From an uncultured Burkholderiales bacterium (lineage in GTDB: Bacteria > Pseudomonadota > Gammaproteobacteria > Burkholderiales > Burkholderiaceae_C): DNA of 53,447 nucleotides. The DNA lies in NCBI GenBank assembly GCA_903905475.1, contig CAIVGK010000135.1, positions 1 to 53,447 of the forward strand. Direction: 5' to 3'. The translations under genes were made by a program, and so were the position numbers. This document shows, in pieces, positions 37,136 to 47,885 of the stretch (the first letter of the stretch is position 1; each line of letters opens with the position of its first letter). The notes under the pieces are model-generated. The model worked only from the letters and a program-made list of their open reading frames with translations. It did no database searches and had not been told where the DNA came from.

Positions 37136-37924
37136 TCAGCGCGCGATACCGCGGCGCGAATGCTCGAGAAACGCGCTCATGGTGGCGACGTCGGCGGCCG
37201 CCTCGGGCATGGTTGACGGCAACGCGGCAATCGCATCGCGCGCCTGCTCGAGAGAGTGGCCCTCGCGGTAGAGCAAGCGGTGCATCTGCTTGATGGCGGC
37301 AATGCGCGCAGGGCCGAAACCGCGCCGGCGCAAGCCCTCGACGTTGAACCCTCGAACCGCCAGAGGGTTGCCGTCGACAGTCATGAACGGCGGAACATCT
37401 TGCGACACCGCGCTGGAAAAGCCGATCATGGCGTGCGCCCCGACCTTCACGAACTGGTGCAAGCCGCAAAGCCCGCCCACGATCGCCCAGTCGCCGAGCT
37501 GCACGTGTCCGGCCAGTGCCACGGAATTCGCAATGACGGTCTGATCACCCACATCGCAGTCGTGCGCGATGTGAACATAGCCCATGACCCAGTTGTCGTT
37601 GCCGACTGAAGTCACCCCACGGTCTTGCACGGTCCCGATGTTGAGGGTGCAGCCCTCACGGATCGTGTTGCGGTCCCCGATGCGCAACTCGGTGAGCTCG
37701 CCCGCGTACTTCTTGTCTTGCGGTATCGCTCCAATGGAGCAGAACTGGAAGATCCGGTTGTCGCGGCCTATCGTGGTGCGACCTTCGATCACGCAATGCG
37801 GCCCGATGGTCGTGCCGGCACCGATGCGCACATGCGAACGCACGATGGTGAAGGCATCGACGCTGACCGACTCATCGAGTTCGGCCCCGTCTTCGATGAT
37901 CGCGGTGGGGTGAATCAAGGCCAT
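37136..37924 (-). CDS. lpxA: UDP-N-acetylglucosamine acyltransferase
   Basis: This 262-residue hexapeptide-repeat enzyme catalyses the first acylation of lipid A. The catalytic histidine is H121 in [13 protein letters not shown], and many LxxGxxI-type hexapeptides build the left-handed beta-helix. Its start codon lies 63 bp after fabZ, which supplies the hydroxyacyl-ACP pool branch point. Confidence 0.96.
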   Translation of the reverse strand: MALIHPTAIIEDGAELDESVSVDAFTIVRSHVRIGAGTTIGPHCVIEGRTTIGRDNRIFQFCSIGAIPQDKKYAGELTELRIGDRNTIREGCTLNIGTVQDRGVTSVGNDNWVMGYVHIAHDCDVGDQTVIANSVALAGHVQLGDWAIVGGLCGLHQFVKVGAHAMIGFSSAVSQDVPPFMTVDGNPLAVRGFNVEGLRRRGFGPARIAAIKQMHRLLYREGHSLEQARDAIAALPSTMPEAAADVATMSAFLEHSRRGIAR

Positions 37925-37987
37925 GAGGCGACCGTGTCAGAAGAAGGTTTCAGCGCGATTCGTGCCAACGAGGAATCGCACCAGCCA

Positions 37988-38428
37988 TCAAATCACTGTG
38001 CGCGTGGTGCACAGCAGGTTCGCTTCGACCACGGTGTCCCCGTCGACCGACGCGCGAGCCTTGAACTTGAGAATGCTCGCTTTCTTTCGCTCGAGCCACA
38101 CCTCGAGCACCATCTGATCGCCGGGTTCGACCGGGCGCTTGAAACGCGCGTCGTCGATGCCGGCGAAATAGAACACCGAGTTGTCACCCGGTTCGCCGAA
38201 GCTCTTGAAGCCGAGGATCGCCGCAGCCTGCGCGAGGGCTTCGATCATCAGCACGCCGGGCATCACGGGCCGGACGGGGAAATGGCCGCTGAAGTACGGC
38301 TCGTTGATGCTGACGTTCTTGATCGCCTTGATGCGCACACCCACTTCCAGTTCAAGAACACGGTCCACGAGCAGGATCGGGAACCGGTGTGGAAGGGTTT
38401 TCAGTATTTCGTGGATGTCCATCGTCAT
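37988..38428 (-). CDS. fabZ: 3-hydroxyacyl-ACP dehydratase FabZ
   Basis: This 146-residue hot-dog-fold enzyme dehydrates 3-hydroxyacyl-ACP in fatty acid synthesis. The catalytic pair is H49 ([12 protein letters not shown]) and E63 ([11 protein letters not shown]). It begins 5 bp after lpxD. Co-transcription with lpxD and lpxA balances fatty acid and lipid A synthesis. Confidence 0.96.
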   Translation of the reverse strand: MTMDIHEILKTLPHRFPILLVDRVLELEVGVRIKAIKNVSINEPYFSGHFPVRPVMPGVLMIEALAQAAAILGFKSFGEPGDNSVFYFAGIDDARFKRPVEPGDQMVLEVWLERKKASILKFKARASVDGDTVVEANLLCTTRTVI

Positions 38429-38433
38429 GACGT

Positions 38434-39489
38434 TCAGGTTTCTTTGTTCTTCTCAAGCGCTCTGATGCGGTCACGCAACCGGTGCAACTGGCGCAACGTG
38501 GCCGCGTTCTTTTCCCACGAAGCATTGTCGTCGATGGGGAACAGCCCCGTGTAGACACCCGGGCGCAGGATCGAGTGGGAGGCCACCGTTCGTGCCGAAA
38601 TGTGAACGTGGTCAGCCAGCGTCACGTGCCCCAACACCCCTGCACCACCGGCCAGCGTGCAGTGCGCACCGATGCGCGCGCTACCGGCCACGGCCGCCGT
38701 GCCCGCCATCGCGGTGTGCGCGCCGACATGCACGTTGTGGGCGATTTGAACCAGGTTGTCGAGCTTCACGCCGTCTTCGATCACGGTGTCTTCGAGAGCG
38801 CCACGGTCGATGCAGGTGTTGGCACCGATCTCCACGTCATCGCCGATGCGCACGCCGCCGAGCTGCTCGATCTTTTCCCAGCGGCCGGCGTTCGGCGCAA
38901 ATCCGAAGCCGTCGGCGCCGATCACTGCGCCCCCGTGGACCACGCCACGCGCCCCGATGTGACAACCCCAGCCGAGCACCACCTGAGACGCCAGCCGCGT
39001 TTGCGGCCCGACCGACGCGCCCTCGCCGACGAAGCACTGAGCACCGATCACGGCACCGTCGCCAATCACTGCGGCGTCTTCAATGACGGCCAGCGGACCG
39101 ACCGAAACGTTATTTCCGAGCCGGGCGCCCGCGTGAATGACCGCGCTGGCATGGATCGCAGGCGGCGTGGCTGCACGCCTGCGTGTCGCCCACAACTGGG
39201 TGAGGCGCGCAAAGCACAGATAGGGGTCACCCGCCACCAAGGTCGCCCCGCGGGCGATAGCCGCATCGCGATGCGTGTCTGAGACGATCACACAGCCTGC
39301 CCTGGAGGAGGCCAGCTGCGCCACGTAGCGTGGGTTGGAAACGAATGAAATCGTGTCCGGCGTGGCACAGTCCAGCGAACCAATCCGGCTCACCCGCAGA
39401 CCGCGATCGCCGATCAGTTCGGCGCCGAGTTGATCCGCTAGTTCGCCGAGCGAAAACTGGATGCTCGGCTCACTTGGCGCCTTGCGCAT
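38434..39489 (-). CDS. lpxD: UDP-3-O-(3-hydroxyacyl)glucosamine N-acyltransferase
   Basis: This 351-residue protein has a uridine-binding N-terminal domain, a hexapeptide beta-helix (about 105-300) and a C-terminal helix ([17 protein letters not shown]). The catalytic base is H251 in [10 protein letters not shown]. The start overlaps skp by 20 bp. Confidence 0.96.
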   Translation of the reverse strand: MRKAPSEPSIQFSLGELADQLGAELIGDRGLRVSRIGSLDCATPDTISFVSNPRYVAQLASSRAGCVIVSDTHRDAAIARGATLVAGDPYLCFARLTQLWATRRRAATPPAIHASAVIHAGARLGNNVSVGPLAVIEDAAVIGDGAVIGAQCFVGEGASVGPQTRLASQVVLGWGCHIGARGVVHGGAVIGADGFGFAPNAGRWEKIEQLGGVRIGDDVEIGANTCIDRGALEDTVIEDGVKLDNLVQIAHNVHVGAHTAMAGTAAVAGSARIGAHCTLAGGAGVLGHVTLADHVHISARTVASHSILRPGVYTGLFPIDDNASWEKNAATLRQLHRLRDRIRALEKNKET

Positions 39490-39985
39490 TCAATGCCTTG
39501 ACGACCTTGTCGGTGATGTCGACACGCGGTCCCGCAAAGACAGCTTCCTGCAGGATCAGGTCGTACTTCTCCGTCTCGAAGATCTGCTTGATGACCTTGT
39601 TGGCGCGCTCGACCACCACGGAAAGCTCTTCGTTCTTGCGCTGCGTGAGGTCCTCCTGGAACTCGCGACGCTTGCGCTGGAACTCGCGGTCCTGATCGAC
39701 CAACTCACGCTGGCGGCGACTGCGTTCGGACTCGCTCAACGTTGGCGCGTCCTTTTCGAGCTTCTCGCTGGCGGACTTGATCTTGGCTGCGATGTCAGCC
39801 ATTTCCTTGTCCCGCTTGGAAAACTCGGCCTCCAGCTTGGCCTGTGCTGCCTTGGCCGGGATGGCGTCTCGCAGCACCCGGTCGCTGTTCACGTAGCCGA
39901 TCTTGAGGTCCTCAGCCTGCGCGCAAAACGATGCACCGACGACCAAGGAGACGGCCAGAGCCTTCACAAAAAACCTGTTCATCAA
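39470..39985 (-). CDS. skp: Periplasmic chaperone Skp/OmpH
   Basis: This 171-residue protein has a signal peptide ([19 protein letters not shown]) followed by [10 protein letters not shown] and a long charged coiled coil (about 45-140) that forms the jellyfish-like tentacles of the trimer. It escorts outer-membrane proteins to BamA, which is encoded directly upstream and overlaps by 4 bp. Confidence 0.94.
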   Translation of the reverse strand: MMNRFFVKALAVSLVVGASFCAQAEDLKIGYVNSDRVLRDAIPAKAAQAKLEAEFSKRDKEMADIAAKIKSASEKLEKDAPTLSESERSRRQRELVDQDREFQRKRREFQEDLTQRKNEELSVVVERANKVIKQIFETEKYDLILQEAVFAGPRVDITDKVVKALNAQGAK

Positions 39986-42297
39986 AACGCGGTCCCGATC
40001 TGGAATTGAAGTTTCTGGATTCTATCCGTAGGCAGTTTCTTGACCGGTGAGCCGTAGCTGATCTTGAGCGGCCCCACCGGTGACACCCAACTGATGCCCA
40101 GGCCCGCCGAGGCGCGCAGGCTGTCGAAGGTGAGCTTGTCTTCGACGGCCCAGACGTTGCCAAAGTCGAAGTAGGTGAACAAGCGCAGCGTGCGGTCATT
40201 GCCGGTACCCGGCAGTGGCAGGTACAACTCGGTGTTGACGTTCAAGCGCCGGTTACCACCGATGAACGCACCGAGGTTGTCCACCTGGCCGAGCGAGCCC
40301 TGCTCGAAACCGCGAACGGTGCCCAGACCACCACCAAAGAAGTTCTTGAAGATCGGGTAATCGCGTCCACCCAAGCCACGCCCGTAACCCACCTCGGCGT
40401 TGACCGCCAGCGTGAAGCGCCGTATCGGGGTGAAGTACTGCTGGAACTGCAAATTGGTCTTGACGTAGCGCTGGTCGCCCACGATGCCCAGATCCACGTT
40501 GGCGCGCTTGTAACTGCCTTCGGTGGGCACCAGAGCGCTGTCGCGCAGGTCGCGTGTCCAGCCCACCGTGAGCGGGAAGGAGGTGCTGGTGGCGCCGAAC
40601 TGCTTGCGGTATCGGTAATAGCTGTCCGGCATGTTGTCGCGGCCTTCGATGGTGGTCTGCTCGTAGCCCACGCCGAAAAAGACCGTGTCGTATTCAGTGA
40701 ATGGCACCCCGAATCGCACCGAGCCCCCCGGAGTGATCAGCTTGTAATCCTCGCCGCGGCTGTTGAGCGGCTTGGTGGTGCGGTAGTACACATCGAAGGA
40801 CCGCGAAATGCCATCGACCGTGTAGTACGGATCGGAAGTGCTCAATGCCACAGTGAACTGCGACTTGCTGGTGTTGATGTCGAGCCCGAGGTAGTTGCCG
40901 CTTCCGAAGATGTTGTCTTGCTTGACGGATACGGTCAGGGCCAGCTTGTCTGCACTGGAAAAACCAGCGCCCAGCATCAGATTGCCAGTGGGTTTTTCCT
41001 TGACGGTGAGTGTCAGATCCACCTGATCGGCGGTGCCTGGCACCTCGGCGGTGTCGATGTTCACTTCGGAGAAGTAGCCCAACCGGTCGACACGGTCGCG
41101 CGAGAGCTTGATCTTGCGACCGTCGTACCACGACGACTCGAACTGGCGGAACTCACGACGCACGACCTCATCGCGAGTGCGTGAATTGCCGGAGACATTG
41201 ATGCGCCGCACATAGACCCGGCGCTGGGGCTCGGCCACCAGGTTGAGCACCACGCGCGCATTGACGCGGTCGATGTCCGGGCGCGCATCGACCCGGGCGA
41301 AGGCGTAGCCGAAGGTGCCGAACTTCTCCACGAAGGCCTTGGTCGTTTCCGCAACCGCTTCGGCGCGGTAGGACTCGCCCGGCTTGATGGTGACCAAAGA
41401 CTTGAACTCGTCTTCCTTGGACAGGTACTCGCCTTCCAACTGCACGCCCGTGACGGTGTAGGACTGGCCTTCCTTCACGTTGATCGTGACGGAGATGTCC
41501 TGCTTGTCAGGAGAAATCGCGACCTGGGTCGACTCGATGTTGAACTCGAGGTAGCCGCGGTTGAGGTAGTAAGCGCGCAGCGTTTCAAGATCGGCGTTGA
41601 GCTTGGAGCGTGAATAGCGATCGGACTTCGTGTACCAGCTCAGCCAGCCCGATTCACTCAGGTCGAACAGGCCCTTCAGTGTGCTTTCGCTGAACGCGCT
41701 GCTGCCCACGATGTGGATGTCGCGAATCCTCGCCATCGATCCTTCGGTGACGTTGAAGGTGACGATGGCTCGGTTGCGCTCCTGCGGTGTCACCGTGGTC
41801 ACGATCTCGACCCCATACAGGCTGCGGCTGAGGTATTGGCGCTTGAGCTCTTGCTCGGCACGATCGGCCAGTGACTTGTCGAAGGGCTGACCCTCGGCAA
41901 TACCGAAGTCCTTCAATGCCTTGATCAGAGCGTCCTTTTCGAACTCCTTGAGCCCCACGAAATCGATACCGCTGATCACGGACCGCTCGTCGACGATCAC
42001 CACGGCCACGGTGCCATCGATGTCGATGCGAACGTCCTTGAACAGTCCGGTGGCGAACAGGGCGCGCAATGCAGAAGCGCCCTTGTCGTCGGTGTAGGTG
42101 TCCCCGATCCGAAACGGCAGCGACGCGAAAACGGTACCGGCGTCGGCACGCTGCAACCCCTCGACCCGAATGTCGCTCAGCTTGAAAGGCTCGATCGCCC
42201 ACGCCGGAGACGTCTGAAACAGCGCCGAAAGCACGATCGACATCAACGCCAGACGCCACAACGCCAAGCGGGAAGAGATAGGGGAAATGGGTCGCAT
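39982..42297 (-). CDS. bamA: Outer membrane protein assembly factor BamA
   Basis: This 771-residue Omp85 protein inserts beta-barrels into the outer membrane. The signal peptide ends near ALFQTSPAWA. Five POTRA domains occupy about residues 35-430 (FKLSDIRVEGLQRADAGTVF starts the first). The 16-strand barrel contains the VRGFEQGS-type loop (GLGTVRGFEQGSLG) and ends FQIGTAF with a terminal phenylalanine. The ATG at 42297 gives a normal signal peptide and lies 7 bp after rseP. Confidence 0.97.
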   Translation of the reverse strand: MRPISPISSRLALWRLALMSIVLSALFQTSPAWAIEPFKLSDIRVEGLQRADAGTVFASLPFRIGDTYTDDKGASALRALFATGLFKDVRIDIDGTVAVVIVDERSVISGIDFVGLKEFEKDALIKALKDFGIAEGQPFDKSLADRAEQELKRQYLSRSLYGVEIVTTVTPQERNRAIVTFNVTEGSMARIRDIHIVGSSAFSESTLKGLFDLSESGWLSWYTKSDRYSRSKLNADLETLRAYYLNRGYLEFNIESTQVAISPDKQDISVTINVKEGQSYTVTGVQLEGEYLSKEDEFKSLVTIKPGESYRAEAVAETTKAFVEKFGTFGYAFARVDARPDIDRVNARVVLNLVAEPQRRVYVRRINVSGNSRTRDEVVRREFRQFESSWYDGRKIKLSRDRVDRLGYFSEVNIDTAEVPGTADQVDLTLTVKEKPTGNLMLGAGFSSADKLALTVSVKQDNIFGSGNYLGLDINTSKSQFTVALSTSDPYYTVDGISRSFDVYYRTTKPLNSRGEDYKLITPGGSVRFGVPFTEYDTVFFGVGYEQTTIEGRDNMPDSYYRYRKQFGATSTSFPLTVGWTRDLRDSALVPTEGSYKRANVDLGIVGDQRYVKTNLQFQQYFTPIRRFTLAVNAEVGYGRGLGGRDYPIFKNFFGGGLGTVRGFEQGSLGQVDNLGAFIGGNRRLNVNTELYLPLPGTGNDRTLRLFTYFDFGNVWAVEDKLTFDSLRASAGLGISWVSPVGPLKISYGSPVKKLPTDRIQKLQFQIGTAF

Positions 42298-42304
42298 AGG
42301 AGGA

Positions 42305-43675
42305 TCAGTGCAGGCCCATGAGGCGGGCCACGTCGTTGAAGAGAGCAATGGACATCAGTGCCAGCATGATGGCCGCGCCACCGCGCTGCAGGCGTTCCAG
42401 CCACAACTCGGGAACCGGGCGGCCCGTCGTCGCTTCGAAAAGATGGTACATGAGGTGGCCGCCATCGAGCATCGGCAGCGGCAACAGATTGAGCACGCCC
42501 AGACTGATGCTGACAACCGCCAGAAAACCAAGGTAGTAGGCCAAGCCGACGCGAACCGACTGCCCCGCATAGTCGGCGATCGTGATGGGGCCGGTGAGGT
42601 TCTTGAGCGAGGCCTCGCCGATCACCATCTTGCCGAACATCTGCAGCGTCAGGGCCGACATGTCCCAGGTGCGCGTCACGGCGTGCGAAAGCCCCTCGAT
42701 GAAGTCGTAGCGCACCACGACCATCTCGGGCGGGCCACCAATGAAGGCGTCGACGCGACCGATGCGCTTGGCCCCATCATCCACGGCCACCGGTTCGACG
42801 ACGATGTCCAAGCGTTGACCTGCGCGCTCGACATCCCAGTGCTGAGGTTTCGCGGCGCCTGCCGACGCGCTGGCCCGGATGGTCTGCCGCAAACTGAACG
42901 CATCAGCGACGGGCACGCCATCAACCGCCCACACATGATCTCCTGTCAGCAACCCGGCAGCGTCCGCCGCGCCGCCCGGCGTGATCTTGCCCATCACGGG
43001 CTCGGAGTACGCCCCGCCGAAGCCCACACGCCGCATCAATTCGGCGTCGACCTCGCGGCCGTCCATTTGATCGAGTTCGAGCACGACGCTGCGCTCGTGC
43101 TGGCCTCTGGCGTCGCTGACTCTCAGGTGCAGTGGCTCGGATCGCAACACCGCCTGGGTGACGTGCCAGGCCAAATCGGTGGCCGAGCGGACATCGGTCC
43201 AGTCTTGCCCGTCGTTGGAGGCCTCGCGCACCCAATCGCCCGAATGCAGCCCGGCGCGCTCGGCCATGCTGGACGCCAGCGGCGCGCTGAGCAGCGCCTT
43301 CGGCTCGTCCATGCCGATCCAGTGGGCGCTGGCGTACAGCACCACGGCGAGCAACAGGTTCGCCACCGGGCCTGCGGCCACGATGAGCGAGCGCTTCCAC
43401 AGCGACTGCACGTTGAAGGCCAGATGACGCTGCGCCGCCGGCACCGGCGCCTCGCGCTCATCGAGCATGCGCACGTAGCCGCCGAACGGGAGCGCCGAGA
43501 CCACGAATTCGGTGCTGTCCGGCGTGGCCTGACGGCGCCACACCACGCGGCCAAACCCCACCGAGAACCGAAGCACCTTCACGCCACAGGCCACCGCAGT
43601 CCGGTAGTGCCCATACTCGTGGACGACGATCAGCACACCGAGCGTCAGGATGAACGCCAGCACGGTGGTGATCAT
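42305..43675 (-). CDS. rseP: Site-2 zinc metalloprotease RseP
   Basis: This 456-residue intramembrane protease cleaves anti-sigma E after DegS-type cleavage and removes signal peptide remnants. The zinc motif is H19-E20-Y-G-H23 in the first helix, and the second motif NLLPLPMLDGGHL is near residue 395. Two PDZ domains lie between. The ATG at 43675 overlaps the dxr stop. Confidence 0.95.
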   Translation of the reverse strand: MITTVLAFILTLGVLIVVHEYGHYRTAVACGVKVLRFSVGFGRVVWRRQATPDSTEFVVSALPFGGYVRMLDEREAPVPAAQRHLAFNVQSLWKRSLIVAAGPVANLLLAVVLYASAHWIGMDEPKALLSAPLASSMAERAGLHSGDWVREASNDGQDWTDVRSATDLAWHVTQAVLRSEPLHLRVSDARGQHERSVVLELDQMDGREVDAELMRRVGFGGAYSEPVMGKITPGGAADAAGLLTGDHVWAVDGVPVADAFSLRQTIRASASAGAAKPQHWDVERAGQRLDIVVEPVAVDDGAKRIGRVDAFIGGPPEMVVVRYDFIEGLSHAVTRTWDMSALTLQMFGKMVIGEASLKNLTGPITIADYAGQSVRVGLAYYLGFLAVVSISLGVLNLLPLPMLDGGHLMYHLFEATTGRPVPELWLERLQRGGAAIMLALMSIALFNDVARLMGLH

Positions 43676-44871
43676 TTGGTCAGTCGCTCCGCGTGCAGCG
43701 TGGCACCGCGCCGCGCCCTGGCGTCGAGCGCGAGCAGCCCCTCGATGGACGAGCACTCGTCAAGTTCGGGGCGAACCGTCTCGAGACTGCGCGCATTGAC
43801 CTCGTGGATGCGATCGAAGCCGATCGCGCCGGCCAGGAATGCCGCCACAGCCACTTCATTGGCCGCGTTGAGCACGGCAGTGCTGCCTTCCGGTGCACGC
43901 AGTGTTTCCCAGGCCAGTTGAAGCCCCGGGTAGCGCTGAAGGTCAGCGACTTCAAAGGTGAGTCCGGCGAGCGCCGGGAAATCAAGCAACCCCGCGCCGG
44001 AGACCATGCGCTCCGGGAACGACAGCCCGTAGGCGATCGGCACGCGCATGTCGGGTGTGCCCATCTGCGCCATGACCGAGTTGTCGCGGCACACCACCAT
44101 CGAGTGGACGATGCTTTGCGGGTGGATGACCACCTTGATCTGCTCGGGCTTCAGATCGAACAGCCAGCGCGCTTCGATCACCTCGAGCGCCTTGTTCATC
44201 ATGGTCGCCGAGTCAACCGAAATCTTGCGCCCCATCACCCAGTTCGGGTGCGCGCACGCCTGGTCGGGCGTCACGCTGGCAAGCGTGTTCACGTCACGGG
44301 TGCGAAACGGCCCGCCCGACGCGGTCAGGATGATGTGGTCGATGCGATGAGCCCAGGCGCTGCGGTGCTCGGGCAGACACTGGAAGATCGCCGAATGCTC
44401 ACTGTCGATGGGCAGCAGCAGCGCACCGCCTTCTTGCACCGCCGCCATGAACAGCGCACCGCCCACCACCAGCGCCTCCTTGTTGGCCAGCATCAAGCGC
44501 TTGCCAGCGCGTGCCGCGGCCAGACACGGCGGCAAACCGGCCGCACCCACGATGGCGGCCATCACCGCATCGACCTCGGGGTGCGACGCCATGTCGCACA
44601 GCGCCTGCGCGCCGACCAGCACCGCGGTCGCGCTGCCGGCCTCGCGCAATTTGGCTTGCAACACCTGGGCCTGAGCCGACTCGGGCAACACCGCGAACTT
44701 CGGTTGCCAGGTCAGACACTGGGCCAGCAGTTCGTCGACCCGGTGGTGCGCCGTCAGCGCGAAGACCTCGAAGCGATCGCCGTGCCGAGACAGCACGTCG
44801 AGCGTGCTGGTGCCAATCGATCCCGTCGACCCCAAGATGCAAATGCGCATTCGATTTCCGCTGGTGCTCAT
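43672..44871 (-). CDS. dxr: 1-deoxy-D-xylulose 5-phosphate reductoisomerase
   Basis: This 399-residue enzyme makes MEP, the committed precursor of isoprenoids, using NADPH. The dinucleotide site GSTGSIG is at residues 14-20, and the metal/substrate region includes LPIDSEHSAIFQ and GRKISVDSATMMNKALEVIEA. It starts 1 bp after cdsA. An alternative start is the ATG at 44850. Confidence 0.96.
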   Translation of the reverse strand: MSTSGNRMRICILGSTGSIGTSTLDVLSRHGDRFEVFALTAHHRVDELLAQCLTWQPKFAVLPESAQAQVLQAKLREAGSATAVLVGAQALCDMASHPEVDAVMAAIVGAAGLPPCLAAARAGKRLMLANKEALVVGGALFMAAVQEGGALLLPIDSEHSAIFQCLPEHRSAWAHRIDHIILTASGGPFRTRDVNTLASVTPDQACAHPNWVMGRKISVDSATMMNKALEVIEARWLFDLKPEQIKVVIHPQSIVHSMVVCRDNSVMAQMGTPDMRVPIAYGLSFPERMVSGAGLLDFPALAGLTFEVADLQRYPGLQLAWETLRAPEGSTAVLNAANEVAVAAFLAGAIGFDRIHEVNARSLETVRPELDECSSIEGLLALDARARRGATLHAERLTK

Positions 44872-44872
44872 G

Positions 44873-45709
44873 TCACAAGGCGCTCAAAGCAAGGACGATG
44901 GGAAACACCGGCAGCAAGGCGTCGACCCGGTCGAGAACGCCACCATGGCCGGGCAGCAAGCCGCTGCTGTCCTTGGCTTTGGCGTGGCGCTTGACCAGTG
45001 ATTCGGCGAGGTCGCCCACCACCCCCATCGCTGTCAGGAAAACGACCACCAGAACCATCTCAAGGCCCCCCAAAGACGTGAGCAAGTGCGAATAGAGGCT
45101 TGGCGAATCAACCGCCCATGCGCGATCGGCGAGCACCCACAGACCGCCCACCAGCAACACCCCGACCATGCCGCTCCACACGCCTTCCCAGCTCTTGCCA
45201 GGGCTGATGGCCACGGCCAACTTGCGACGCCCCCAGGCGCGCCCGCCGAAATACGCGGCGATGTCCGACACCCACGCCACACTGAATACCGACAAGATGA
45301 AGTTGATGCCCCGGGCACGCGCGCCCGCCATGGCCAACCACGCCAGCCACAGCACGATCAGGCCCAGCGCCCAACGCACCTGAGGACTCAGACGCCCCCA
45401 GCCGGCCGGGCCACCCTGAAGCGCCCACGCGCCACCCAGCACCCACAAGCCCATGGCGAACCACCACAGCACCGGCGGCGCTGCGGTGGCCCAACCGGCC
45501 AACCAGGCAGCCGCGCAGGCGGCGGCTACCAGCAACCCCAGGCCAACCGAGGTGACAGCATTGGCACCGTTGAGCCGACCCCACTCCCACCCGCCCGCCG
45601 AGACAAAGACCAGGGTGAATGCGGCAAACGGCCACGGCACCGACGCAAACAACGCCGGCAGCAAGGCAAGCAACAGCAAGATGGCGGTGATGACGCGCTG
45701 CTTGAGCAT
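44873..45709 (-). CDS. cdsA: Phosphatidate cytidylyltransferase
   Basis: This 278-residue polytopic membrane enzyme makes CDP-diacylglycerol. It has about seven to eight hydrophobic helices and the C-terminal signature VGDLAESLVKRHAKAKDSSGLLPGHGGVLDRVDALL. It follows uppS by 2 bp. Confidence 0.94.
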   Translation of the reverse strand: MLKQRVITAILLLLALLPALFASVPWPFAAFTLVFVSAGGWEWGRLNGANAVTSVGLGLLVAAACAAAWLAGWATAAPPVLWWFAMGLWVLGGAWALQGGPAGWGRLSPQVRWALGLIVLWLAWLAMAGARARGINFILSVFSVAWVSDIAAYFGGRAWGRRKLAVAISPGKSWEGVWSGMVGVLLVGGLWVLADRAWAVDSPSLYSHLLTSLGGLEMVLVVVFLTAMGVVGDLAESLVKRHAKAKDSSGLLPGHGGVLDRVDALLPVFPIVLALSAL

Positions 45710-45711
45710 GG

Positions 45712-46488
45712 TCAGCGCGCCAGCGAGACGGCCACGGCGGTTGGATCCTCGATGGCTCCAAACCGCCTTTCGCGTCGGGCGTAATCCACCAGCGCCGCAT
45801 CGAGTTCAGCCTCACCGAAATCCGGCCACAGGCAATCCGAAAAGCACAGCTCCGAATACGCAGCCTGCCATAGCAGGAAATTGCTGATGCGCACCTCGCC
45901 GCCCGTGCGAATGAACAGGTCGGGGTCGGGCGCGTGGCTGAGGGCCATGTAGCGGCTCAGGCGCGATTCATCGAGCTGGTCTGCCGTGATGCCATCGCGC
46001 ATCGCCCGCTGGCAGGCCTGGACGACATCCCACCGGCCGCCGTAATTGAACGCCACCGACAAAGTGATGCGCGTGTTGCCCTGGGTGCTTGACTCCGCGT
46101 GATCCCAGGCTTCACGAACCGGCGGTGCCAGGCTTTCGCGGTCACCGACGAGGCACACCCGCACGCCATGGCGCGACATCACGTCAAGGTACTTCGACAC
46201 CGCCAGCAGCACCAGCGACATCAACCCGGTGACTTCGTCGGTCGGCCGCTTCCAGTTTTCGGAAGAAAAGGCAAACACCGTGAGGAACTCGACGCCGCGG
46301 TCGGCACATGCCAGCACCGTCTTGACCAGCGTATCGACGCCTTGCTTGTGGCCGAGAAAGCGTGGCTTGAAGTGCCGCTTGGCCCAGCGGCCGTTGCCAT
46401 CCATCACGATGGCGATGTGACGGGGAACCTTGGAAGCGGCAGGCAGTGCGCTCACTGGACCGCCGGTTTGGACAGCGCAGCAACCCAT
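45712..46488 (-). CDS. uppS: Isoprenyl (undecaprenyl) diphosphate synthase
   Basis: This 258-residue cis-prenyltransferase makes the lipid carrier for peptidoglycan and O-antigen. The catalytic aspartate is in IAIVMDGNGRWAKR, with FAFSSENWKRP and DLFIRTGGEVRISNFLLWQ further on. The ATG at 46488 is taken; a GTG at 46455 would remove 11 poorly conserved residues and is also plausible. frr ends 16 bp upstream. Confidence 0.94.
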   Translation of the reverse strand: MGCCAVQTGGPVSALPAASKVPRHIAIVMDGNGRWAKRHFKPRFLGHKQGVDTLVKTVLACADRGVEFLTVFAFSSENWKRPTDEVTGLMSLVLLAVSKYLDVMSRHGVRVCLVGDRESLAPPVREAWDHAESSTQGNTRITLSVAFNYGGRWDVVQACQRAMRDGITADQLDESRLSRYMALSHAPDPDLFIRTGGEVRISNFLLWQAAYSELCFSDCLWPDFGEAELDAALVDYARRERRFGAIEDPTAVAVSLAR

Positions 46489-46504
46489 ACAGCGCCGTCT
46501 CGGG

Positions 46505-47065
46505 TCATACCGCCAACACTTCGGCTTCTTTGGCCGTGACCAGCCGATCGATCTCGGCGATGGTGCGGTCGGTGAGCTTTTGCACTTCGTCGAGCGAACG
46601 GCGCTCGTCGTCTTCGGAGATTTCCTTGTCCTTGAGCAGCCGTTTGGCGTGCTCGTTGGCATCGCGACGCAGGTTGCGCACGGCGATGCGGGCGTCCTCT
46701 CCAGCGTTGCGAACGACCTTGGTCAGATCCCGGCGGCGCTCCTCGGTGAGCGCAGGCATCGGCACACGAATCAAGTCGCCCTGGGCCGACGGGTTGAGAC
46801 CGAGGTCGCTCTCGCGAATGGCCTTTTCGATCTTCGCGCCAAGCCCCTTTTCCCAGGGCTGCACGCCGATCGTCCGGGCGTCGAGCAGCGTCACATTGGC
46901 CACTTGCGTGATGGGCACGTCACAGCCGTAGTAGTCGACCTGCACCTGATCCAGGATGCCCGGGTGCGCGCGCCCGGTTCGGATCTTGTGGATCTCGTTC
47001 TTGAACGACTCCACCGAGCGGGCCATCTTCTGCTCCGCGTTTTTCTTGATGTCGGCAATGCTCAT
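46505..47065 (-). CDS. frr: Ribosome recycling factor
   Basis: This 186-residue two-domain protein splits post-termination ribosomes together with EF-G. Its family segments are [19 protein letters not shown] and [19 protein letters not shown]. It follows pyrH by 24 bp in the standard pyrH-frr-uppS order. Confidence 0.97.
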   Translation of the reverse strand: MSIADIKKNAEQKMARSVESFKNEIHKIRTGRAHPGILDQVQVDYYGCDVPITQVANVTLLDARTIGVQPWEKGLGAKIEKAIRESDLGLNPSAQGDLIRVPMPALTEERRRDLTKVVRNAGEDARIAVRNLRRDANEHAKRLLKDKEISEDDERRSLDEVQKLTDRTIAEIDRLVTAKEAEVLAV

Positions 47066-47089
47066 CGCCTGTTCCTGCTGACTGTCGTT

Positions 47090-47800
47090 TCAAACATGGA
47101 CGAGGGTGCCCTCGTCCTCGCCCAGCACCACGCGCTTGAGCGCTCCCGGCTTGAAGATGCTGAACACCTTGATGGGCAGCTTCTGGTCCCGGCACAGCGC
47201 AAAAGCGGTGGCGTCGAGCACCTGCAAATTGCGATTGATTGCTTCGTCGAAGCTGATGTGCGAATAGCGGGTGGCGTTCGGGTCCTTCTTGGGGTCAGCG
47301 CTGTACACGCCGTCGACCTTGGTCGCCTTCAAGACGATCTGCGCACCGATCTCGGCGCCGCGCAGCGCCGCAGCGGTGTCGGTGGTGAAAAACGGGTTGC
47401 CGGTGCCCGCCGCAAAGATGACCACCTTGCCCTCTTCGAGGTACTGCAGCGCCTTCGGACGCACGTAAGGCTCGACCACCTGCTCGATCGCAATGGCCGA
47501 CATCACGCGGGCGGTCATGCCTTCCTGGCGCATCGTGTCTGCCAGGGCCAGCGCGTTCATGACGGTGGCCAGCATGCCCATGTAGTCGGCGGTGGCGCGG
47601 TCCATGCCGACCGAGCCGCCTGCCACGCCGCGAAAGATGTTGCCGCCGCCGATCACGACGGCCACTTCGCAGCCCAGCAACGTCACCTCTTGAACCTCGC
47701 GCACCATGCGCACGATGGTGGCGCGGTTGATGCCGTAGGAGTCATCACCCATCAGGGCTTCGCCGGACAGTTTGAGCAGGATGCGCTTGTAAGCTGGCAT
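47090..47800 (-). CDS. pyrH: UMP kinase
   Basis: This 236-residue amino acid kinase-fold enzyme phosphorylates UMP. The N-terminal [14 protein letters not shown], then [11 protein letters not shown] and [19 protein letters not shown], are diagnostic. The ATG at 47800 is preceded by AGGAAAAGGA. It is 85 bp after tsf; that gap contains a GC-rich inverted repeat but no clear terminator. Confidence 0.97.
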   Translation of the reverse strand: MPAYKRILLKLSGEALMGDDSYGINRATIVRMVREVQEVTLLGCEVAVVIGGGNIFRGVAGGSVGMDRATADYMGMLATVMNALALADTMRQEGMTARVMSAIAIEQVVEPYVRPKALQYLEEGKVVIFAAGTGNPFFTTDTAAALRGAEIGAQIVLKATKVDGVYSADPKKDPNATRYSHISFDEAINRNLQVLDATAFALCRDQKLPIKVFSIFKPGALKRVVLGEDEGTLVHV

Positions 47801-47885
47801 GTAGTCCTTTTCCTGTTCGTGACGATCGGGAGAGTCTAAACGGAGCCTCCCCGCAGCGCGTGCCGCGGGAAGATCCAACCAGGGG

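Noticed and set aside
47801-47885. Internal promoter or terminator between tsf and pyrH
   Set aside because: There is a GC-rich inverted repeat and a TAGACT hexamer, but no T run and no -35 at suitable spacing.
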